Positions 54,748 to 60,704 of a stretch of 60,704 bases of DNA are shown in pieces. Every line of letters starts with the position of its first letter. Position 1 is the stretch's first letter. The position numbers and the translations under genes were made by a program. This stretch comes from an uncultured Bacteroidales bacterium (GTDB taxonomy: Bacteria > Bacteroidota > Bacteroidia > Bacteroidales > UBA932). Location: positions 1 to 60,704 of the forward strand of contig CAMKSQ010000010.1 in assembly GCA_946415475.1 (NCBI GenBank), written 5' to 3'. The notes beneath the pieces were generated by a model. The model worked only from the letters and a program-made list of their open reading frames with translations, searched no databases and had not been told where the DNA came from.

Positions 54748-57700
54748 ATGAATCAGAAGGTTTTTAAGAAATGGAACTGGATAGTGGCGCTTACCGTGTT
54801 GACGGTATCCCTGGTCACTTATCTGTCCACCATAGAGCCCACGGCCTCGTTCTGGGACTGTGGAGAGTTTATTGCATCGTCCTATAAACTGGAGGTGGGA
54901 CACCCCCCGGGAAACCCTGTGTTCCAGCTGGTCGCGCGCTTCTTCACCATCCCGGTGAAGCCGGAGCATGCCGCCGTGGCCGTGAATGCCATGAACGCTA
55001 TCCTGAGCGCCCTCACCATCTTCCTGCTCTACTTCACCATCGTCTTTTTTGCCAAAAGGCTGGTGTTGTCATCTCGACCGAGCGAAGCGAGCGGAGAGAT
55101 CTCCGTGGGTCAGGCGATAGCGATCTTCGGCTCCGGTGCCGTAGGCGCCCTTGCCTACTGCTTCAGCGATACCTTCTGGTTCAGTGCGGTGGAGGGAGAG
55201 GTGTATGCCATGTCGTCCCTGTTCACGGCGCTGGTCTTCTGGGCCATGTGCCAGTGGTACGACCATGCCGATGAACCCCATGCCCGCCGCTGGATTGTGC
55301 TGATCGCCTTCCTGATGGGCCTGAGCATCGGCGTGCACCTGCTGAACCTCCTGACCATCCCGGCCTTTGTATTCATGTACTACTATCGCATGAACGAAGG
55401 GAAAAAGCTGCCTTTCAAGCAGCTGGTGGGCATTTTTGCCATCGGTGTGGTAATCGAGTTCCTGCTGGTGTACCTCTTTATCCCGTACCTGCCCAAGCTG
55501 GCGGCTTTCTTCGACCGGATTTTCGTGAACAGCTTCGGCCTGCCGTACAATACCGGCGCGCTGTTTTTCCTGATCGGTCTGCTGGTCCTGTGCTTCTGGG
55601 CGCTGTTTGCAACACTCAAGAAGGGCAAGGTGTTCTGGAACACGGTGACCTTGTGCGTCACCACCCTGGTGATCGGCTTCTCGCTCTTCTCCATGGTGAT
55701 TATCCGTTCCAGCGTCAAAACGCCCACCAACGAATATCAGCCCGATAATCCGTACACGCTGGTGCGTTACCTGAGCCGCGAGCAGTACGGCTCCACGCCG
55801 CTGGTGTACGGGCAGTATTTCGATGCCCCGTACGACCTCAAGCAGGACAAGTACTGGGCTCCGCTCAATGGCAAATACGTGAAGGCGGAGGCACCTGCAG
55901 ACGCCGCTTATCTGCCGGAAGGCAAGATGCTGTTCCCGCGCATGTGGTCCTCGGCCGATTCCCGCTATGTCGACTTTTATCAGACTTATACGCAGGGGAA
56001 GGGCACGCGCGTAAAGGGTGCCAAGCACCGCAAGCCCAGCTTCGGGGCCAACATGGCCTACTTCTTTGATTATCAGCTCAATTGGATGTACTGGCGCTAT
56101 TTCATGTGGAACTTCGTAGGCCGCCAGAACGACATCCATTCCCCGCTGCCCGGCAATATCTTCGACGGCAACTGGGAGAGCGGCATCGGCTTCCTGGACG
56201 AGTTCCGCCTGGGGGACCAGTCGGACGCTCCGGCGCCGCTGCGGGAGAACAAGGGCAAAAACCATTACTTCTTCCTGCCGCTGCTGCTGGGCCTGCTGGG
56301 CCTGGTATTCCAGTACGACAAAGACAAACGCGGCAGCTGGCTGGTATTCCTGATGTTCTTTATGACGGGCATCGCCATCGTTCTGTATCTGAACCAGCCG
56401 CCGTACCAGGTGCGTGAGCGTGACTATGCGTACGCCGGATCGTTCTACATGTTTGCCATTTGGATCGGCCTGGGCGTGGCGGCCCTGTACCAGTGGCTGA
56501 GTGCGGCTTCCAAGAAGGTGCCTGCTCCGGCCGTCGCCGGAGGGGTATCGGCCCTGTGCCTCCTGGTACCGGTGCTCATGGCTGCCCAGAACTGGGACGA
56601 CCATGACCGCTCCAACCGCTATACGGCGCCGGAGATGGCCTGGAACTACCTGAATTCGGTAGGGGAGAACGGCCTGCTGGTGACGCACGGAGACAACGAT
56701 ACCTTCCCGCTGTGGTACGCCCAGGAAATCGAGGGCGTGCGCACGGACGTCCGCGTGGTGAATACCTCGCTGCTGGGAACGGACTGGTACATCGACCAGA
56801 TGAAATGGGCCTGCAACGAGAGCAAACCGCTCAAACTGACGGTTCCGCAGGAGCAGTACCTGTACGGCACCAACGAGTTCGTGTACATTGCCTATGACGA
56901 CGGCTCACCCATGCTGCTGTCGGATGTGATGGACGTGTTCAAGGATCCCAAGATGAAGGTTCCGCTGGAGAGCGGCCGCAAGCTGGATTTCATCTGCGCC
57001 CGCAATCTGGTGATTCCGGTGAACAAGGAAAACTGCCTCAAATACGGTATCGTCCCGGAAAAATTCGCCGATGAGATTCCCGAGCAGATCATGCTCACCA
57101 TGTCCAAGGACAAGAACTACCTTTCCAAGCCGGAGCTGTTCCTGCTGGACTTTCTGTCCAACTATGAATGGGACCGTCCGCTGAACCTGCTGAACATGGG
57201 CGGCGACCTGAATGTGGGCATCAAGGATTACCTGATGTTCGACGGCTTCTCCTATCGGTTTACGCCTATCCGCAACAAGGTCGGCACCACGGACGCCGGC
57301 AAGGTGGTGGATGCCCTGCAGCTGTACGAGGACTTCAAGACCAAGTATAAGTGGGATGCCCTCAAACGCACGGACTACTTTGTGGACTACCAGAACATGT
57401 ACACCTTCCTGGGTGTGCTGTCGCAGCGGCAGCTGTTCCTGACGGTGGCCAACGCGCTCATCGACGCAGAAGAAGACGAGAAGGCCCTGGAAATCATGGA
57501 CATGTGCCAGGAGAACTTCCCGGAGGAGAATTTCCCGCTGGAGAGCATTCCCGTCGGGTTCACCGGGAACGACTACATGGTGGCGCAGATGGTGGAGAAC
57601 TACTATTATCTGGGCGATGTGGAGAAGGCGCGCGACCTGGTGGCCCGCTTTGGGGATCAGCTCACGGAAACCGCCCGCTTCTACCTGGAATGGGGATCCC

Positions 57701-57888
57701 TGGGCTCCCACGAGTTCGAGACCGCCAGCCGTATGCTGCTCTACGTCTCCGACGTGTGCAAGCAGTACGGGGACACGGACCTCTCTGAGGCCATCGTCGC
57801 TAACCTGGAGGCGTTGCTGCACGCCGCTTCCGGCGGCTCTTATCGACCCGAAAGCCGCTCTTCCGACTCATTAGAGGTGGAAGGCTAG
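54748..57888 (+). CDS. DUF2723 membrane protein (GT-C-like) with C-terminal repeat domain
   Basis: 1046 residues from the start at 54748; the longer frame would contain the promoter. The N-terminus (VTYLSTIEPTASFWDCGEFI, YKLEVGHPPGNPVFQLVARF) is the DUF2723 signature, a family of GT-C-like multi-pass proteins related to protein O-mannosyltransferases. About ten membrane helices extend to about residue 620 (with QPPYQVRERDYAYAGSFYMF), then a soluble region of about 420 residues with TPR-like helices at the end (EKALEIMDMCQENFPEENFP). Possibly a glycosyltransferase of the envelope. A small repeat is inserted at residues 108-121 (SSRPSEASGEIS). Confidence 0.85.
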   Translation: MNQKVFKKWNWIVALTVLTVSLVTYLSTIEPTASFWDCGEFIASSYKLEVGHPPGNPVFQLVARFFTIPVKPEHAAVAVNAMNAILSALTIFLLYFTIVFFAKRLVLSSRPSEASGEISVGQAIAIFGSGAVGALAYCFSDTFWFSAVEGEVYAMSSLFTALVFWAMCQWYDHADEPHARRWIVLIAFLMGLSIGVHLLNLLTIPAFVFMYYYRMNEGKKLPFKQLVGIFAIGVVIEFLLVYLFIPYLPKLAAFFDRIFVNSFGLPYNTGALFFLIGLLVLCFWALFATLKKGKVFWNTVTLCVTTLVIGFSLFSMVIIRSSVKTPTNEYQPDNPYTLVRYLSREQYGSTPLVYGQYFDAPYDLKQDKYWAPLNGKYVKAEAPADAAYLPEGKMLFPRMWSSADSRYVDFYQTYTQGKGTRVKGAKHRKPSFGANMAYFFDYQLNWMYWRYFMWNFVGRQNDIHSPLPGNIFDGNWESGIGFLDEFRLGDQSDAPAPLRENKGKNHYFFLPLLLGLLGLVFQYDKDKRGSWLVFLMFFMTGIAIVLYLNQPPYQVRERDYAYAGSFYMFAIWIGLGVAALYQWLSAASKKVPAPAVAGGVSALCLLVPVLMAAQNWDDHDRSNRYTAPEMAWNYLNSVGENGLLVTHGDNDTFPLWYAQEIEGVRTDVRVVNTSLLGTDWYIDQMKWACNESKPLKLTVPQEQYLYGTNEFVYIAYDDGSPMLLSDVMDVFKDPKMKVPLESGRKLDFICARNLVIPVNKENCLKYGIVPEKFADEIPEQIMLTMSKDKNYLSKPELFLLDFLSNYEWDRPLNLLNMGGDLNVGIKDYLMFDGFSYRFTPIRNKVGTTDAGKVVDALQLYEDFKTKYKWDALKRTDYFVDYQNMYTFLGVLSQRQLFLTVANALIDAEEDEKALEIMDMCQENFPEENFPLESIPVGFTGNDYMVAQMVENYYYLGDVEKARDLVARFGDQLTETARFYLEWGSLGSHEFETASRMLLYVSDVCKQYGDTDLSEAIVANLEALLHAASGGSYRPESRSSDSLEVEG
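55069..55112. repeat. TCATCTCGACCGAGCGAAGCGAGCGGAGAGATCT-type repeat inside the DUF2723 gene
   Basis: A copy of the GAGCGAAGCGA repeat class (TCATCTCGACCGAGCGAAGC..GGAGAGATCTCC) is translated in frame between the third and fourth membrane helices, giving a polar SSRPSEASGEIS loop. Confidence 0.75.
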
Positions 57889-59012
57889 CGCGCAATCTCT
57901 TTTTCAAACTCCAGCTCACCCTTCGCATTCCACATGTGGAGGGTGATGCTTTTTCCGTCCGTATATACGTCCAGGCGGCGGGCGTCGTCGTTCACCATGA
58001 TGGGGAAATTGTTGTCCATGGTGCCGGGCTCACAGTACATGAATTCGTGAAGGTCGGCCCCGATCATCAGGTCGATGCCCACCTGGTTCAGCAGGGGCAT
58101 GAAGTGCTGGTTGAGCCAGCGCTGCAGCAGATAGTCGGTCTTGTCCGGGTGGTCGATCATGGGCACGTGCAGCAGGCAGATTTTGACGGGCGCGTAGAAG
58201 AAGGACGGCTCCAGAAGGGCTTCGCGGGCCCATTCCAGCTGCTGGTTCAGGTAGTCTTCGTACACGGCCGAGCCGCTGAACAGGATGGAGCGGTCGTGCC
58301 CGGTTTCTCCGCCGTCAAATACAACAAAGGCGGCTGGCCCTTGGCGGAAGGTGTAGTAGAAGGGGGCCGGGGTGCGGTTGGGGAAGATATCGGCCACCAG
58401 CTCGACGGCATTGCCGCGACCCTCGTGATTGCCGCGGCCGAAGAGCACCGGAAGCTGCGTCTGGAGCGCACCCAGCGGCGCCAGCTCATACCGCACCAGC
58501 GAATCCAGTACATAGTTGCCTGCAGTGGCGATGTCCCCGTTCAGGAAAAGGAAGTGGGTGGCGGAAGGGTCTACTCCTGCGGCCAGGGTGCTGTACTCCC
58601 GGGTGCGGAGGTGGATGTCGTTGAACACGGAGAAGCGGCAGTCCGGGGCCGCTGCGTCAAAACTCCGGACGCTGTGCCAGGTGTCCGCATAGCCCGTGCC
58701 GAACTTGGGCTTGCGGGCGTTGGAATCGTCCTCCAGGTTTTCCCCGCCTACGCGGTAGCGCACGGTTTCTCCGGGTTGCAGGCCCTCCAAGTGAATGCAG
58801 TGCAGCCGCCGGAAAATGCGCCGTCCGGCAAAAGTTTCCCACACGCGTGAGCCGTCTTCGCGTTCCACCCAGGCCATGCCCGGGCGTTCGCTTACCCAGA
58901 GGATACTGATGGAGTTTTCGCGGGCTTCCGATACCCACGGTCCCCACTGAACCTGTGCAAAGGCCGACATCCCGCAAAGCAGCACGACGGCAGAGAGCAG
59001 TAGTTTTTTCAT
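57885..59012 (-). CDS. Calcineurin-like metallophosphoesterase, secreted
   Basis: 375 residues from the start at 59012 (signal peptide KKLLLSAVVLLCGMSAFAQ). An N-terminal FN3-like domain as in purple acid phosphatases (WGPWVSEARENSISILWVSE) is followed by a metallophosphatase domain with the metal-binding set DIHLRTREYS, LNGDIAT, GRGNHEGRG, LLHVPMIDH and GADLHEF. The last motif has GADLH where GHxH is usual. Periplasmic or surface phosphomonoesterase; substrate unknown. Its stop codon and that of the DUF2723 gene share CTAG. Confidence 0.88.
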   Translation of the reverse strand: MKKLLLSAVVLLCGMSAFAQVQWGPWVSEARENSISILWVSERPGMAWVEREDGSRVWETFAGRRIFRRLHCIHLEGLQPGETVRYRVGGENLEDDSNARKPKFGTGYADTWHSVRSFDAAAPDCRFSVFNDIHLRTREYSTLAAGVDPSATHFLFLNGDIATAGNYVLDSLVRYELAPLGALQTQLPVLFGRGNHEGRGNAVELVADIFPNRTPAPFYYTFRQGPAAFVVFDGGETGHDRSILFSGSAVYEDYLNQQLEWAREALLEPSFFYAPVKICLLHVPMIDHPDKTDYLLQRWLNQHFMPLLNQVGIDLMIGADLHEFMYCEPGTMDNNFPIMVNDDARRLDVYTDGKSITLHMWNAKGELEFEKEIAR

Positions 59013-59030
59013 ATCATGCGTTTGAGGTAA

Positions 59031-59038
59031 TAAAGATA
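59031..59038 (-). promoter_or_regulatory. Weak -7-like element of the metallophosphoesterase gene
   Basis: TATCTTTA on the minus strand, one mismatch to TAnnTTTG, 18 bases upstream of 59012. Confidence 0.3.
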
Positions 59039-59074
59039 ATACTTTTATCGACACGGTGTCTCTTCAAAAATAAC

Positions 59075-59082
59075 TATCTTTG
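59075..59082 (+). promoter_or_regulatory. -7 element of the RNA methyltransferase gene
   Basis: TATCTTTG inside AATAACTATCTTTGTAAAAA, 16 bases before the start at 59099; an extended match to the promoters at 21738 and 42664. Confidence 0.65.
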
Positions 59083-59098
59083 TAAAAATTTCTTTGTT

Positions 59099-60046
59099 AT
59101 GGCGGTAGAATTCCCTGCACAGTATTGGAAAGACTACGAACTGCTGGACAGCGGCAACGGCGAAAAGCTGGAGCGTTTTGGCAAATATGTCTTGAGAAGA
59201 CCGGAGCCCAAGGCCCTGTGGACGCCCTCCATGCCCGAGCAAGAGTGGAAACGCCTGAGCCATGTGACCTTCCTGCCCGGCGCCGGGTTCGGCAAGGCCG
59301 GCAAGGAAGATAGCGGCACCTGGAACAAGTCCAAAAAGATGGACGACCAGTGGACCATTGCCTACAACGGGGAACCGGACCCGGAAACCCATGCCGCCAG
59401 CGACTTACACCTGAGCCTCCGGCTGGGCCTGACCTCTTTTAAGCACGTGGGCGTGTTCCCGGAGCAGGCGCCCAACTGGGAATTCATCTACAAGGAAACA
59501 TGCCGCCTGGGCCGTATCCACAAAGCCAACGGCCTCCCTGCGCCCAAGGTGCTCAATCTCTTTGCCTATACGGGAGCGGCCTCGCTTGCAGCCAAATGCG
59601 CCGGGGCCGATGTCACCCATCTGGACTCCGTGCGCCAGGTGGTCACCTGGGCCCGCGAAAACATGGAGCGCAGCGGCCTGGACGGGGTGCGCTGGGTGGT
59701 GGAAGACGCCCTCAAGTTTGCCAAACGGGAAGCCAAGCGCGGCAATAAATACGATGGCATTATTCTGGATCCGCCCGCTTATGGCCACGGCCCGGACGGG
59801 GAAAAATGGAAGCTGGACGAGCTTTTGTTTGGCCTGCTGCAAAATGTCGCCGCCATCCTTTCCGAGCGGGATGCCTTCATGGTCCTGAACCTTTATTCCA
59901 ACGGCTACAGCGCCGCCCTGGGGGAGACCGTGGTGCGTGAAGCCTTTAAAAACCAGTTCCGCGATATGACCTCCGGGGAACTGGCCTTCAATGACGCTTT
60001 CGGGAAGGTGCTGCCGCTGAGTATCTTTGTGCGCCTTAAACGCTAA
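59099..60046 (+). CDS. Class I SAM-dependent RNA methyltransferase (RlmI/RlmL C-domain-like)
   Basis: 315 residues from the start at 59099; the frame continues upstream but the promoter lies inside that part. A Rossmann-fold methyltransferase domain: KVLNLFAYTGAASLAAKCAG (motif I), VTHLDSVRQVVTWARENMER, VVEDALKFAKREAKRGNKYDG and the IILDPPAYGHGPDGEKW motif (DPPxY), as in RlmI/RlmL-type cytosine/guanine methyltransferases of rRNA. An N-terminal domain of about 150 residues differs from the PUA domain of RlmI. The target base is unknown. Confidence 0.87.
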   Translation: MAVEFPAQYWKDYELLDSGNGEKLERFGKYVLRRPEPKALWTPSMPEQEWKRLSHVTFLPGAGFGKAGKEDSGTWNKSKKMDDQWTIAYNGEPDPETHAASDLHLSLRLGLTSFKHVGVFPEQAPNWEFIYKETCRLGRIHKANGLPAPKVLNLFAYTGAASLAAKCAGADVTHLDSVRQVVTWARENMERSGLDGVRWVVEDALKFAKREAKRGNKYDGIILDPPAYGHGPDGEKWKLDELLFGLLQNVAAILSERDAFMVLNLYSNGYSAALGETVVREAFKNQFRDMTSGELAFNDAFGKVLPLSIFVRLKR

Positions 60047-60058
60047 AAGCGTCCCTTC

Positions 60059-60089
60059 TTTGAAAATCGTGCAAAGATTGTTAAATTTG
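60059..60089 (+). promoter_or_regulatory. Promoter of pgk
   Basis: TTTG (60059-60062), a 19-base spacer and TAAATTTG (60082-60089): a complete Bacteroidota -33/-7 pair, 31 bases before the start. Confidence 0.7.
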
Positions 60090-60120
60090 TAAGTTGGAAA
60101 GTTTTTATACACTATAATTT

Positions 60121-60704
60121 ATGCAACAATTCATTGATAAGTACGACTTCAAAGGCAAGAAAGCCATCGTACGCGTAGACTTCAACGTTCCCCTGAACGA
60201 GAAATTCGAAATCACGGACGATACCCGTATTCGCCGTGCCATGCCCACCCTCAAGAAGGTGCTCGCAGAGGGAGGTTCCCTTATTATCATGTCCCACCTG
60301 GGCCGTCCTAAAAAGGTGGACCCCAAATTCTCCCTCAAACACATTGTGGGCCGCGTAAGCGAATGCCTGGGTGTTCCCGTACAGTTTGCCGACGACTGCC
60401 AGAAGGCAAAGGCACAGGCCGATGCCCTGAAGCCCGGTGAGGCCCTCCTGCTGGAGAACCTCCGTTACTATGCAGAGGAAGAAGGCAAACCCCGCGGCCT
60501 GGCAGAGGATGCCACCGACGAGGAAAAGAAAGCCGCCAAGGCTGCCGTGAAGGCCTCCCAGAAGGAGTTCGTGAAAACCCTCGCCAGCTACGCAGACTGC
60601 TACATCAACGATGCTTTCGGCACTGCACACCGTGCACACGGTTCAACCGCCCTCATCGCCGAGTACTTCCCCAATGACAAGATGTTCGGCTACCTGATGG
60701 AAGG
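60121..60704 (+). CDS. pgk: Phosphoglycerate kinase, 5' part (runs off the window)
   Basis: The first 194 codons of a protein usually about 415-420 residues long; no stop before the window ends. [71 protein letters not shown] and [19 protein letters not shown] are textbook PGK segments, including substrate-binding Arg and His residues of the N-domain. Glycolytic ATP-forming step. Monocistronic start with its own promoter. Confidence 0.96.
   Translation, partial: MQQFIDKYDFKGKKAIVRVDFNVPLNEKFEITDDTRIRRAMPTLKKVLAEGGSLIIMSHLGRPKKVDPKFSLKHIVGRVSECLGVPVQFADDCQKAKAQADALKPGEALLLENLRYYAEEEGKPRGLAEDATDEEKKAAKAAVKASQKEFVKTLASYADCYINDAFGTAHRAHGSTALIAEYFPNDKMFGYLME

Noticed and set aside
58955..59098. 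N-terminal extension of the RNA methyltransferase frame
   Set aside because: It overlaps the promoter at 59075 and the divergent metallophosphoesterase signal-peptide region.

Overview
The window is a GC-rich (roughly 58-60 % by eye) chromosomal segment of a Bacteroidales-type bacterium. Evidence: promoters of the Bacteroidota form TAnnTTTG precede many genes; there is no Shine-Dalgarno pattern; the F1Fo genes run beta-epsilon-a-c-b-delta-alpha-gamma; a DAHP synthase-chorismate mutase fusion, a GH77 enzyme with starch-binding domains, and DUF4493/PCMD, DUF4271 and DUF2723 proteins are present. A high-GC gut or rumen lineage (Alistipes-like or an uncultured Bacteroidales family) is plausible, but the sequence alone does not fix the genus. 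No tRNA gene, CRISPR array or transposase was seen.

Layout: 0-1 kb, 3' part of 23S rRNA and 5S rRNA; 1-1.5 kb, a nest of palindromes; 1.6-8.2 kb, enolase, a secreted subtilisin, and an Fe-S aldo/keto reductase with a membrane polyferredoxin; 8.3-13.7 kb, ribosome recycling factor, then an aromatic amino-acid set (aminotransferase, tyrA, DAHP synthase-chorismate mutase), MgtC-like protein and phosphofructokinase; 13.7-15.8 kb, lpxK and dusB; 16-18.9 kb, rplM-rpsI-rpsB-tsf; 19-21.7 kb, one S51 peptidase-ATP-grasp fusion gene between long inverted repeats; 21.8-24.1 kb, a CsgG/DUF4810/GNA1162-like envelope operon; 24.2-31.1 kb, the complete ATP synthase operon, followed by YitT; 32-37 kb, HAD phosphatase, organophosphate antiporter, MATE pump and RsgA; 37-45.6 kb, 4-alpha-glucanotransferase, SUI1, DUF4271, hemD, rnpA, yidD, menaquinone methyltransferase, a GNAT-ANL fusion and an acyl carrier protein; 45.6-54.7 kb, an AraC regulator divergent from five DUF4493/PCMD surface-protein genes; 54.7-60.7 kb, a DUF2723 membrane protein, a metallophosphoesterase, an RNA methyltransferase and the start of pgk.

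The most unusual property is the density of short palindromic repeats and where they sit. Several families fill spacers inside operons, even supplying stop and start codons. Others lie in frame inside conserved genes: the polyferredoxin, atpB, atpG (twice), the MATE gene (twice) and the DUF2723 gene. One composite element (34-bp palindrome, 17-bp spacer, 34-bp palindrome) occurs in two unrelated genes with identical spacing and the same reading frame, and gives related peptides. This resembles the protein-coding palindromic elements of Rickettsia; I am not aware of a description in Bacteroidales. A second theme is gene fusion at AT-rich junctions that look like former intergenic spacers (S51-ATP-grasp and GNAT-ANL).
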